NCBI RefSeq assembly: GCF_021295095.1
Contig: NZ_JAJLQX010000001.1
Coordinates: 248,001-312,000, forward strand
Length of the DNA stretch: 64,000 nucleotides
From: Phocaeicola oris
GTDB taxonomy: Bacteria; Bacteroidota; Bacteroidia; Bacteroidales; Bacteroidaceae
Direction: 5' to 3'
Positions 43,489-52,528 of the stretch are shown here, in pieces (the first letter of the stretch is position 1; each line of letters opens with the position of its first letter). Under the pieces are notes generated by a model, which was not told the origin of the DNA, searched no databases, and worked only from the letters and a program-made list of their open reading frames with translations. The position numbers and the translations under genes are program-made.

Positions 43489-45314
43489 TTCTGGTATTCG
43501 GAGGAACTACAGAGGGACGCAAGGCCGTTAAAGAGCTGGAAGAAAGTGGAAAACCATTCTATTATTCCACCAAAGGTAATGAGCAGGAAATTACCTTAAA
43601 AAATGGAATTCGTCTTGAAGGAGCTCTTCTGAAAGAAGATATGCTGAACTTTTGTAAAAAGAAAAACATTCGACTGCTTATTGATGCAGCTCATCCGTTT
43701 GCTACACATCTTCACCAAACAGTAGCCGAAGTAGCGGAAATTCTTCATCTGCCGGCTATTCGCTTTGAGCGAATATTTCCTTCACAGCATACAAATCACA
43801 TAACTTGGTGTGCTGATTATGCCGATGCCATCAACAAGATTAATGTACCGGTACTGCTTGCTACTACGGGAGTACAGAGTATTAGCCAACTAAAGCCTCT
43901 GGAAGAGAAAGGTGTAAAAATATACTACCGCATTCTGGAACGGGATAGTTCTATTAAATTAGCCCGTCAGCAAGGAGTCAAAGAATCTATGCTTTGCTAT
44001 TATCATCAAGGAGAGAACGAACTAAATATTTTTCGTCAAATTCATCCTGACGCTATTCTACTGAAAGATAGCGGAGAAACGGGAGGCTTCAATGAAAAGA
44101 TTCGTGCAGCCGAGGAATTGAATCTTCAAATCTTTGCTATCTCCCGACCAACTACACCTAAAATTTTCACCCGTGTCAACGGAGAACACGGACTCCGACG
44201 AATGGTAGAGAAACTCCTACCGGACTTCTACACTTTACATAGCGGGCTCACTACCGGAAGTTATGCTACAGCTGCTGCAGTAGCAGCAACCCAACAATTG
44301 TTACAACGCAAAGGAAATGGTTATATTCTATCGGACACTATCCCTGAGAATACCGTCCCAATTATATTACCCAATGGGGAAACAATCTATGTTCCTGTAA
44401 CTTATGGTAAAAACAATAAAGCAACCGTGATTAAAGATAGTGGAGATGATCCCGATGTTACCAATGGGGTGGAAATCATTGCAGAGGTTTCTTATCTGAC
44501 AGACAATCAACCTAACGAACTTATTCGTATTAAAGGTGGTGAAGGCATCGGGCACATCACACTTCCCGGATTTGACTATCCTGTTGGTGAGGCTGCAATA
44601 AACAAAGTGCCACGGCAAATGATACAGAAGAATATTATAAGTCAGTTATATCCCGAAAAACCTCTTTTAGTCACCATCTCCATCCCTAAAGGTAAAGAAT
44701 TAGCAAAACGAACCTTTAATCCTCGTTTAGGCATCACCGACGGTATATCTGTCGTAGGCGTATCGGGTATTATCAAACCATTCTCCAAAGAAGGATTTCT
44801 GAATTCTATACGCAAATGCATGGATGTAGCGAAAGCTACAGGATGCGACCGCATCGTCATCAACTCAGGTGCCAAAAGTGAAGGATTTGTTAAAGCCTAC
44901 TATCCCGAACTACCAGCTCAAGTATTCGTGGAATATGGCAACTTTATTGGTGAAACTATTAAGTTAGCTCAAGAGATGCATATCCCGAATGTTACACTGG
45001 GTATCATGATGGGGAAAGCTGTTAAATTAGCAGAAGGAAATCTTGATACACATAGTAAGAAAGTGACGATGAACAAGGAATTCATCAAACAAATGGCGCG
45101 TGAAGCCGGTTGTGATGAATCTATCATCAATGAAATAGACACTATTAACTTGGCCCGCGAGCTTTGGGAAAAGATTCCTGCCAATAAGATAGAAGATTTT
45201 TGCGAAACCATCATCCATCACTGCCATAACTGTTGTGATCCGCTTCTTCCGGACGGAAAACTCTCCATTTTGATTATTGGCGAAAAGGGTGATATACATG
45301 CCACCGTTAGCTGA
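43485..45314 (+). CDS. cobK-cbiD: Fused precorrin-6A reductase / cobalt-precorrin-5B C1-methyltransferase
   Basis: The 609-residue chain starts with CobK/CbiJ (about 1-250: ILVFGGTTEGRKAV, DAAHPFATHLHQ, LLKDSGETGGFNEKI), the NADPH-dependent reductase of precorrin-6A. CbiD follows from about residue 251 (HSGLTTGSYATAAAVAA; KDSGDDPDVTNG; GGEGIGHIT), the C1-methyltransferase of the anaerobic pathway. The presence of CbiD, CbiG and CbiK shows an oxygen-independent, early-cobalt route. Its stop codon abuts that of btuD on the opposite strand, with no bases between and no terminator. Confidence 0.93.
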   Translation: MILVFGGTTEGRKAVKELEESGKPFYYSTKGNEQEITLKNGIRLEGALLKEDMLNFCKKKNIRLLIDAAHPFATHLHQTVAEVAEILHLPAIRFERIFPSQHTNHITWCADYADAINKINVPVLLATTGVQSISQLKPLEEKGVKIYYRILERDSSIKLARQQGVKESMLCYYHQGENELNIFRQIHPDAILLKDSGETGGFNEKIRAAEELNLQIFAISRPTTPKIFTRVNGEHGLRRMVEKLLPDFYTLHSGLTTGSYATAAAVAATQQLLQRKGNGYILSDTIPENTVPIILPNGETIYVPVTYGKNNKATVIKDSGDDPDVTNGVEIIAEVSYLTDNQPNELIRIKGGEGIGHITLPGFDYPVGEAAINKVPRQMIQKNIISQLYPEKPLLVTISIPKGKELAKRTFNPRLGITDGISVVGVSGIIKPFSKEGFLNSIRKCMDVAKATGCDRIVINSGAKSEGFVKAYYPELPAQVFVEYGNFIGETIKLAQEMHIPNVTLGIMMGKAVKLAEGNLDTHSKKVTMNKEFIKQMAREAGCDESIINEIDTINLARELWEKIPANKIEDFCETIIHHCHNCCDPLLPDGKLSILIIGEKGDIHATVS

Positions 45315-46115
45315 CTATACTTCTTTCAGGATATGAATGGAAAGATCTTCTTTATTGAACACGATGCCATTCTTTTCAATATAATGACTCAACACTCCAT
45401 TCTGAGCCAAATCCCGAGGAGTACCGGTACTTAATCCGTTATACTTATCCATCATCCATACTTTATCAGCTATCTGTAAAGCAAGCTCCAAATCATGAGT
45501 AGAGAAAAAAATGGTCTTATCCATCTCTCTACTCAACCGTTGCATCAGTTGCATCATCTCCACCTTACTGGGAAAATCCAGAAAAGCAGTCGGTTCATCT
45601 AAGAATATCACAGGAGTCTGTTGTGCCAAAGCTTTAGCTATCATCACCTTCTGACGTTCTCCATCGCTTAGTGTCTGAATCATTCGATGCGTTAAATGCA
45701 GAATGCCCACCATCGCCATCGATTCATCTACAATGGTATAATCCTCCTTTGTAAGATTTCCCCAAAAACCGGTATATGGGCTACGTCCCAAACCTATTAA
45801 CTCACGAACAGACATATTCTGGATATGAACCCTGCCAGTCAATACTACACCTATCAACTTTGACAATTGTTTGTCCGAGTAAGTCATTATCTCTTTATCA
45901 TTGAGGAATATCTTCCCACCCAACTTAGGTTGAAAGACCGAAAGCGTACGCAGTAAAGTGGATTTACCTACTCCATTCGCGCCAAGCAAACAAGTAAGCT
46001 CTCCGCTTCGAATCGAAGCATTGATATGTGAGGCAACTACTTTTACATCAGCTTTCTTTCCTATATATCCTATGCTCAAATTCTGCAGACGGATGGTTTC
46101 TTTACTCATGGACAT
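45315..46115 (-). CDS. btuD: ABC transporter ATP-binding protein, cobalamin/iron-complex type
   Basis: The 266-residue ATPase has Walker A GANGVGKST near 44-52, signature LSDGERQKV near 147, Walker B VIFLDEPT near 172 and a switch histidine in FSTHDLEL. It belongs to the FecE/BtuD group that powers FecCD-type importers. It is the third gene of the riboswitch-led btuF-btuC-btuD operon and overlaps btuC by 14 bp. Starts at 46115 or two codons later are equally possible. Cobalamin is favoured as substrate by the riboswitch and neighbours. Confidence 0.9.
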   Translation of the reverse strand: MSMSKETIRLQNLSIGYIGKKADVKVVASHINASIRSGELTCLLGANGVGKSTLLRTLSVFQPKLGGKIFLNDKEIMTYSDKQLSKLIGVVLTGRVHIQNMSVRELIGLGRSPYTGFWGNLTKEDYTIVDESMAMVGILHLTHRMIQTLSDGERQKVMIAKALAQQTPVIFLDEPTAFLDFPSKVEMMQLMQRLSREMDKTIFFSTHDLELALQIADKVWMMDKYNGLSTGTPRDLAQNGVLSHYIEKNGIVFNKEDLSIHILKEV

Positions 46116-47139
46116 CCTCCTTCCTTCTTCTGAACAATACAGACGCGATGATTGGCGCGCCTACCAGTGCCGTTACCGAATTTACCGGAAGTGCTCCCTC
46201 AAATCCGGGCATACGGGCTATTAAATTACATATAAGTGCTAAAGCCGAACCTGTGAGCATTGTGCCGGGCATTAGAATACGATGATCGGAAGTATGGAAA
46301 ATAGCTCTACATAGATGAGAAACTGCCAGGCCTATAAACATAATAGGACCACAATAGGCGGTAACAATAGCCACCAGTATACCCGAACAGGTAATGACCT
46401 GCATTCGCGCCTTTTTGATATTCAATCCCAGATTACGGGCATAACCATCACCTAAAAGCAACAAATTCATGGTTTTTACTAAAAGCATGGACAACGGTAG
46501 AAGAATACACATCAATGCTACAAACAGAAACATCTGATCGCCTGATACCCGTGCGAAACTACCTAAGCCCCAAACTACATAAGCTTTCACATCTTCCTCG
46601 GGACTAAAGAATTTCAATACACCGATAATAGCGGAAGCCAAGTATCCTATCATAACGCCTATAATAAGCAAAGTGACATTCCCTTTTACTTTTTGTGAAA
46701 CATAAACAATAAGCACCATCACGGCCAATGCCCCAATAATAGCAGCTACAGACATAGCTGCGTCACCAAAATAACCCAGACGGCTCAGAGCTACCTTACC
46801 AATAGCTCCTGACATAAGCACCACGAAAGCAACACCTAAACTGGCTCCGCTACTGATTCCCAACACCGACGGACCGGCCAACGGATTACGAAATACCGTT
46901 TGCATCTGAAGTCCACTCACTGCTAATCCCGCTCCTGCTACCATTGCAGTCAACGCTTGTGGAAGACGCGATTTCCATATAATATTCTGCCATATCTCAG
47001 ACTCATTTCCTTCATTAAAAAGAATCTTCACAATATCTTTCACAGGAATATGTACCGAACCTATGAACAGGTTAATCATAAAGAATAACAGGATCAGTAC
47101 CAACAACAGCAATATCATGGGAATCGACTTACGTATCAT
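46102..47139 (-). CDS. btuC: FecCD/BtuC family ABC transporter permease
   Basis: The 345-residue permease has about ten transmembrane helices and the family's landmarks: LPQALTAMVAGAGLAVSGLQ with the coupling region NPLAGPSVLGISSGASLGVA, CGPIMFIGLAVSHLCR and GALPVNSVTALVGAPI at the C-terminal end. It moves the corrinoid across the inner membrane from BtuF. It overlaps btuF by 4 bp and btuD by 14 bp, consistent with stoichiometric translation. Confidence 0.93.
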   Translation of the reverse strand: MIRKSIPMILLLLVLILLFFMINLFIGSVHIPVKDIVKILFNEGNESEIWQNIIWKSRLPQALTAMVAGAGLAVSGLQMQTVFRNPLAGPSVLGISSGASLGVAFVVLMSGAIGKVALSRLGYFGDAAMSVAAIIGALAVMVLIVYVSQKVKGNVTLLIIGVMIGYLASAIIGVLKFFSPEEDVKAYVVWGLGSFARVSGDQMFLFVALMCILLPLSMLLVKTMNLLLLGDGYARNLGLNIKKARMQVITCSGILVAIVTAYCGPIMFIGLAVSHLCRAIFHTSDHRILMPGTMLTGSALALICNLIARMPGFEGALPVNSVTALVGAPIIASVLFRRRKEDVHE

Positions 47140-48296
47140 TTCAGTAAAGTATAGAACGTAGGTTTATAATTCTCAGGCATCAATTCGGAATGAAATATAT
47201 AAGTTAAATCTGCAAGCAGTACATCCGGTTCCACAGGAGTAATCTCGTAATATGGAGTTTGCTGCATGTTACAATAAATCACTTGTTTCTCCTTGAATGC
47301 CTTGAAATCGGCATTCCGCTCATTGCTCTTTTTCAGAATCTCATAACTAAAATCACCTTTAAAGCTGTTTAAAATACGCCAATAATCGGCATTTGCAGCC
47401 ATACTGTACATCTTCTCAAAATCTATATTCACGCCCCCGCTACTGGGATTATCTTTCATCACATAATCAGCCCCGGCATCTTCGAACATTCGTGCCAAAT
47501 AACTCTTTCCTCCCACTGCATACCAATTACCTCCATGCATCTCTCCGCTGAACACCAACGGACGATGTTTCACTTTCGCCACTTTCTCTTTCAGGTCATT
47601 ATAACGTTGTGCTATCCCGTTAAACACACTATTTGCTTCTGTCTCCTTACCTATAAACATACCTATGAACTTTATCCATTCGGCTTGTCCAAGTGGATCC
47701 AGTTCCTTATATCCTAAATGCGGAATCATTGTAATACCCGTCTCTTTAATAACTTCGTAGCCCCCTCGCTTAAACGGTGAGATAAAAATAACATCAGGAT
47801 TGGCTGCCATAATTACCTCAGAATCAAAATTACCTTCCATTCCTATTTTTACTATCTTTCCTTCTTTCACACGGGACAAGATATCTTTATTATAGAGATT
47901 CTTCGTTCCTGTGATACCTGTCACAAAATCGTGTGCATTCAGTGCTGTAAAGTTCGACAACTGCAAAGCTGTCATGCATATACATTGCTTGATGGGTACA
48001 TTCACCCGTATGTATTGATCTGGAATATCTGTTTCTTTCGCTTTCTGTGGAACTAAAGCGAAATGGTAATCAAGACTCTCTTCATCTTGAGGATCGTGTA
48101 TATCCACCAGTCGCACGCCATTCTCTATGTACTTCACTTTAAAACCTTTAGCGTAATAGGGATGAATATGCAACGAATCTTTCATAATGCCGGGCGTTAC
48201 CGACTCCGTAGTTTTTTGTTCTTTCTGCTTTGAGCTGCATGCGCCCATTATGACGGCAAGTATCAAGACCGTTCCAAAAAATAATGCTTTTTTCAT
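47136..48296 (-). CDS. btuF: Periplasmic substrate-binding lipoprotein, BtuF-like
   Basis: The 386-residue product has a lipoprotein signal ending in IMGAC at about residue 20 and a periplasmic-binding fold of the TroA/BtuF class (ITGTKNLYN, GNFDSEVIMAANPDVIFIS, TGITMIPHLGYKELDPLGQAEWIKFIGMFIGKE). The start at 48294-48296 gives the signal peptide; an upstream in-frame extension to 48365 would lie inside the riboswitch. It is the first gene after the cobalamin riboswitch and delivers substrate to BtuCD. Confidence 0.9.
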   Translation of the reverse strand: MKKALFFGTVLILAVIMGACSSKQKEQKTTESVTPGIMKDSLHIHPYYAKGFKVKYIENGVRLVDIHDPQDEESLDYHFALVPQKAKETDIPDQYIRVNVPIKQCICMTALQLSNFTALNAHDFVTGITGTKNLYNKDILSRVKEGKIVKIGMEGNFDSEVIMAANPDVIFISPFKRGGYEVIKETGITMIPHLGYKELDPLGQAEWIKFIGMFIGKETEANSVFNGIAQRYNDLKEKVAKVKHRPLVFSGEMHGGNWYAVGGKSYLARMFEDAGADYVMKDNPSSGGVNIDFEKMYSMAANADYWRILNSFKGDFSYEILKKSNERNADFKAFKEKQVIYCNMQQTPYYEITPVEPDVLLADLTYIFHSELMPENYKPTFYTLLK

Positions 48297-48339
48297 TGAA
48301 TATAAATTTATTCTCCACACCCGGAAGTTTGATTCCATT

Positions 48340-48492
48340 ACGATTCGGCAGGTCTTCTGACTCACTCCTTAACCCAACGCCTTCCCGTCTGAACTAACAG
48401 TGGCTGTAGTATGGATCTTTTCAGAGCTTACAGCAGCGGGTACTGCTCAGGATTCTCACCTGATTCCCTTTTAATTAGTTTTAAACCAAATC
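48340..48492 (-). promoter_or_regulatory. Cobalamin riboswitch upstream of btuFCD
   Basis: On the minus strand the B12 box GAGTCAGAAGACCTGCC lies at 48363-48347. Upstream in the transcript are CAGTACCCGCTGCTGTAAGC, GCCACTGTTAG and GACGGGAAGGC, the conserved blocks of the class in the right order. A minus-strand TATTTTTG box (48499-48506) places the transcription start near 48492. It is expected to shut off transport genes when cobalamin is plentiful. Confidence 0.96.
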
Positions 48493-48645
48493 AAGGTACA
48501 AAAATACACACTTCTTATAGCAAAACAAAATTCTCACTACAAATTCTAAATAAAGAAACGGAACTTTTTGATGGAAGATAGGCTATTTATTGCGCATTTT
48601 CATGGTTCAGACTATCATGGCTCCTGCTATTACAGAGATCCGAGA

Positions 48646-48796
48646 AAAGTAATACGTATGAGTTTTCAAAATCATCAGAAGTTTTGAGCAACTCATACGT
48701 ATCAATCAAACGATTCATGCGCATCACTTTGTCAATTCATGCGCATCACTTTATCGGTTTATGCGTATCACTTTGTCGGTTTATGCGTATCACTTT
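48646..48796. repeat. 22-bp palindromic array D (seven cores)
   Basis: Cores start at 48650, 48672, 48693, 48715, 48737, 48759 and 48781. Spacing is 22 bp except one step of 21. The second core is degenerate (TCATCAGAAGTT). Later cores are two TCATGCGCATCA and two TTATGCGTATCA, so this array has its own centre sequence. Left end AAAG-TAATACGTATGA and right end CGTATCA-CTTT fit the inverted termini. It lies about 140 bp upstream of the btuF promoter and just past the 3' end of the cupin gene. Confidence 0.88.
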
Positions 48797-48834
48797 TATC
48801 ATTCTTCAAAACGACTTTTTAAAGTAACACTTAT

Positions 48835-49173
48835 CTATTTAATTGATGTCGTCCGACTAATCATGGTGATAAGCATTTTAAAATTCATATCGGCACGGAC
48901 ACTGTGAATGCGTCCTGAAGGAATCATGAACAACTCTCCGGCCTTTACCACATGCTCTACATTATCGAGCGTCATAACCATTTCACCATCGGTAACTTGA
49001 ACGAGTGCGTCAAAAGGAGCCGAATGAGGACTCAACTGTTGACCTCTCGCAATAGCAAACAGGGTTATACTTCCACTTTCGTTGTGAAGAAGCTCCATAC
49101 TTACAATGCCTCCATCCTGATACGCCACTACTTCATTAGGATTAATGGCCTTTCCCTTAACAAAATTTGTCAT
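48835..49173 (-). CDS. Small single-domain cupin protein
   Basis: The 112-residue protein is one cupin barrel: QQLSPHSAPFDALVQVTDGEM is the first motif, with one His and an Asp where a Glu ligand is common, and MIPSGRIHSVRA is the second, with one His. Proteins of this size are often annotated as metal-binding or sugar-related cupins with unknown substrate. It is monocistronic on the minus strand, with array D between it and btuF. Confidence 0.8.
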   Translation of the reverse strand: MTNFVKGKAINPNEVVAYQDGGIVSMELLHNESGSITLFAIARGQQLSPHSAPFDALVQVTDGEMVMTLDNVEHVVKAGELFMIPSGRIHSVRADMNFKMLITMISRTTSIK

Positions 49174-49314
49174 AACAATATTCCTTTATCAGTAAATTCT
49201 TTTAATTTTTAATTCAGCTACTGCAAAATTAAAGAAGCCACCAATTAAAAGATGGGCACAATTGTTACCGGTGAGATATAAAATTCTTTAAAAAGAAACT
49301 TTTCTGAACAAGTA

Positions 49315-50724
49315 TTACCATGTATAGTTTAATCCGAAGCTAAGGAGTTCGGTCAACTGAAAGTAACTATGATTCTTTGTCACACCATCATCATATCTCG
49401 GATTAATAAATAGCTTGGTAGACAAATATTTATTTACCTTAAAGTCGAAAGTATTCTCCCAGTTGGCAATGATTTTCTTATATGTAGTAAAATATTCCAA
49501 AACGGAAGTCCAAGTAATATTCTTCGAGATATTCCATGTCAGATTACCTGTAATTTTAGAACCGAACATATGAGCAGTGATATGCCCCGTCTCCACATTA
49601 AACTTCGTCACGTCATTGATATGATCATTATTAATATATATAAAGGTATAAGCCAAAGGAGAAGTCAGGACAGACAACGTATAATTCTTTTCCTGTCGCT
49701 TATAATCCATACCAAGAGTTATATCAAGTTCTAAAGGAGAAAGGAAATTAGAAATCATATTATCAGTATTCGTTGAGTAGCTGGCAAAGAACTGCGACTT
49801 CACTTCAGCAGCTAATGTATAATACCAGTGTTTCCATGCCTGAACACCAAGTTTACTTGTTATACGAAGCAAGTCTTGATTCGTCTTATAGCTATGCACC
49901 GTATCAGAAGGAGCTGTAATAAATCCGAGTTTAGCCTCGAACTTATTATCCCATTGCACTTTCTGCCTATCATTATAGTTCGCCTCCAAAACAATACCGG
50001 ATAAGAGAGATACCGTACTCTCACCACCTTTATACCAGTTATCGGAAATATAATGTTGAGAGAGCTGCGTATATCCGTTTCCTTTCTTAGTCCAAAAGTT
50101 TGGACGAAGCACAACAAGCCCCTCATCCGAGGTCACATTGGTCACTTCCTTGGCAGGTTCCACATAATCAGTAACCGCTTCCTCACGAGGAGCAGTAACC
50201 ACATGTGTTGCGCCCAACGGTTTGGCATCGGCCAGATAAGCCTCATTGCCGAGGACATTATTAGGCTGTTCCAAGTAGTATGTAAGCAATATCTTATTCA
50301 CCCACTTATCTACCGCCTTTTTCCTTTCCATATCAGGGAGCTGATAAAGTTCGGCCGATTTGTGAACACAACTATACAGACTGTCGGCAGCTGTATTCTC
50401 AGGATAAATAGACTCCGGTTTCTTCCAATTGATAACATAGGCTTGTTCAGCTACACTATTATAATAAGTAGGCGGAACAAAAAGCTTGTAGAAATCAGGA
50501 TCAGGCTTTAGCTTCGGCATCACCACCGTAGGATCTTCCCACAAACGTGCCCATGCACGATACGATGCAGCCAAATTATTTAATGAATCGGAAAAAGCCT
50601 TAGGTACATTAATAGTCTGAGTGACAGGAATAGCTTTTATATTAGAAGGAATAATTATGTCCTGAGCAGACAACGAAGAACATAATATTAAAAGAAATGC
50701 AAAGATAAATAAATGTTTCTTCAT
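49315..50724 (-). CDS. DUF3078 outer-membrane protein
   Basis: The 469-residue product has a signal peptide (about 1-21, SLSAQ), an alpha-helical N-terminal part to about residue 190, and a C-terminal beta-barrel of the DUF3078 family with GYTQLSQHYISDNWYKGGES, NKFEAKLGFITAP and a final GLNYTW. It is expected in the outer membrane; the function is unknown. It is divergent from pyrG, a neighbour seen in other Bacteroidales. Confidence 0.82.
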   Translation of the reverse strand: MKKHLFIFAFLLILCSSLSAQDIIIPSNIKAIPVTQTINVPKAFSDSLNNLAASYRAWARLWEDPTVVMPKLKPDPDFYKLFVPPTYYNSVAEQAYVINWKKPESIYPENTAADSLYSCVHKSAELYQLPDMERKKAVDKWVNKILLTYYLEQPNNVLGNEAYLADAKPLGATHVVTAPREEAVTDYVEPAKEVTNVTSDEGLVVLRPNFWTKKGNGYTQLSQHYISDNWYKGGESTVSLLSGIVLEANYNDRQKVQWDNKFEAKLGFITAPSDTVHSYKTNQDLLRITSKLGVQAWKHWYYTLAAEVKSQFFASYSTNTDNMISNFLSPLELDITLGMDYKRQEKNYTLSVLTSPLAYTFIYINNDHINDVTKFNVETGHITAHMFGSKITGNLTWNISKNITWTSVLEYFTTYKKIIANWENTFDFKVNKYLSTKLFINPRYDDGVTKNHSYFQLTELLSFGLNYTW

Positions 50725-50857
50725 AAAATCGTTTAGTCGTTAAATAATATTTCACAAAAGTATATCATTTTTTCTACAATTACATTATTTACACGGAAAA
50801 TTCTATTATCTGATTCAATTTTTAGTATTTATATCCCTTTAAACCAAAAAGATTTTA

Positions 50858-50865
50858 TAATTTTG
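50858..50865 (+). promoter_or_regulatory. Predicted -7 element of the pyrG promoter
   Basis: TAATTTTG, 38 bp before the ATG at 50903. Transcription would start near 50872. Confidence 0.5.
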
Positions 50866-50902
50866 TGACTTATAATAATTGATAAAAAACAAAATAAATA
50901 TC

Positions 50903-52510
50903 ATGCAAGGAGAAACAAGATATATCTTCGTAACCGGTGGTGTGGCCTCTTCATTAGGAAAAGGTATAATTTCTTCATCCATCGGCAAGTTATTGCAAGC
51001 CAGAGGCTATAATATTACCATCCAAAAATTTGATCCCTATATTAATATTGATCCGGGAACACTGAATCCATACGAACATGGTGAATGTTATGTTACCATA
51101 GACGGACATGAAGCCGATTTGGATTTAGGTCATTACGAACGTTTTACGGGTATTCAAACCACTAAAGCAAATAATATTACTACAGGTCGTATTTACAAAA
51201 GCGTAATTGATAAAGAACGCCATGGCGATTATTTGGGAAAAACAATTCAAGTTATTCCTCACATCACCGATGAAATTAAACGTTGCGTCAAACTATTGGG
51301 TACAAAGAAAAACTTCGACTTTGTTATTACAGAAATCGGCGGTACAGTAGGTGATATTGAATCTCTTCCTTATCTGGAGAGTATTCGTCAGTTAAAATGG
51401 GAAATGGGGAAAAACGCACTCTGTGTCCATTTAACTTATGTTCCTTATCTGGCTGCAGCTAAAGAGTTGAAAACAAAACCGACCCAGCACTCTGTAAAAC
51501 AATTACAGGCAGCCGGTATTCAACCTGATATTCTTGTTCTTCGTACAGAGCACGACTTAAACACAAGTATCCGCAAAAAGGTAGCGCAATTCTGTAATGT
51601 AGAAGAGAAAGCTGTTGTCCAATCACTTGATCAGCCGACTATCTATGAAGTTCCCCTGAGAATGCAAGAACAAGAGTTAGACGCAACTATCCTCAAAAAG
51701 ATGGGATTACCGGTAGGCCCTACTCCTAACCTCGGCCCATGGAGAGAGTTCCTGGACAGACGTCATAAAGCAAAAGAGGTAGTGAAGATTGGTTTGGTAG
51801 GCAAATATGATTTACAGGATGCTTATAAGTCTATCCTTGAGTCTATCTCCCAAGCTGCTACTTATAACGATCATAAAGCCAATGTTGAGTTCATTAATAG
51901 TGAATACCTGACAGACGAGAACGTTGAAGAGAAATTGGGTGGTAAAGATGGAATCATTATTTGTCCGGGATTTGGTCAGCGTGGCATAGACGGAAAGTTT
52001 GTGGCTGCTAAGTTCGGACGTACTCACGATATTCCCACATTCGGCATCTGCCTTGGCATGCAATGTATGGCTATCGAGTTCGCACGTGATGTACTCGGTC
52101 TACAGGATGCCAACAGTAGAGAGATGGATCAGAAAACGCAGCATAATGTGATTGATATCATGGAAGAACAAAAATCCATTACCAATATGGGTGGTACCAT
52201 GCGACTCGGAGCTTATGATTGTCGTCTGAAAAAAGGTTCAAAGGTTCATGAAATCTATGGAAAGGATCATATTCAAGAACGACACCGCCACCGTTACGAA
52301 TTCAATAACGAATATAAAGAAGTCTATGAAAAAGCCGGAATGAAGTGTGTTGGTATCAATCCGGATTCCGACTTAGTAGAAATCATTGAGATTCCTAAAC
52401 TTCGCTGGTACATTGGAACACAGTTTCATCCGGAGTATAGCAGTACAGTTCTGAATCCGCATCCTCTGTTCCTTTCATTTATCAAAGCAGCAATCACTAA
52501 AAAGAAATAA
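50903..52510 (+). CDS. pyrG: CTP synthase
   Basis: PyrG aminates UTP to CTP with glutamine and ATP. The 535-residue product has the synthetase domain (FVTGGVASSLGKGI at residues 8-21; FDPYINIDPGTLNPYEHGE) and a class I glutamine amidotransferase domain with the nucleophile C383 in FGICLGMQ and the HPE triad residues near the C terminus (QFHPEYSS). The in-frame extension to 50879 is rejected because the chosen ATG begins the conserved sequence. YidC follows 18 bp later, probably in the same transcript. Confidence 0.97.
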   Translation: MQGETRYIFVTGGVASSLGKGIISSSIGKLLQARGYNITIQKFDPYINIDPGTLNPYEHGECYVTIDGHEADLDLGHYERFTGIQTTKANNITTGRIYKSVIDKERHGDYLGKTIQVIPHITDEIKRCVKLLGTKKNFDFVITEIGGTVGDIESLPYLESIRQLKWEMGKNALCVHLTYVPYLAAAKELKTKPTQHSVKQLQAAGIQPDILVLRTEHDLNTSIRKKVAQFCNVEEKAVVQSLDQPTIYEVPLRMQEQELDATILKKMGLPVGPTPNLGPWREFLDRRHKAKEVVKIGLVGKYDLQDAYKSILESISQAATYNDHKANVEFINSEYLTDENVEEKLGGKDGIIICPGFGQRGIDGKFVAAKFGRTHDIPTFGICLGMQCMAIEFARDVLGLQDANSREMDQKTQHNVIDIMEEQKSITNMGGTMRLGAYDCRLKKGSKVHEIYGKDHIQERHRHRYEFNNEYKEVYEKAGMKCVGINPDSDLVEIIEIPKLRWYIGTQFHPEYSSTVLNPHPLFLSFIKAAITKKK

Positions 52511-52528
52511 TATAATAAGATTTGAAGA

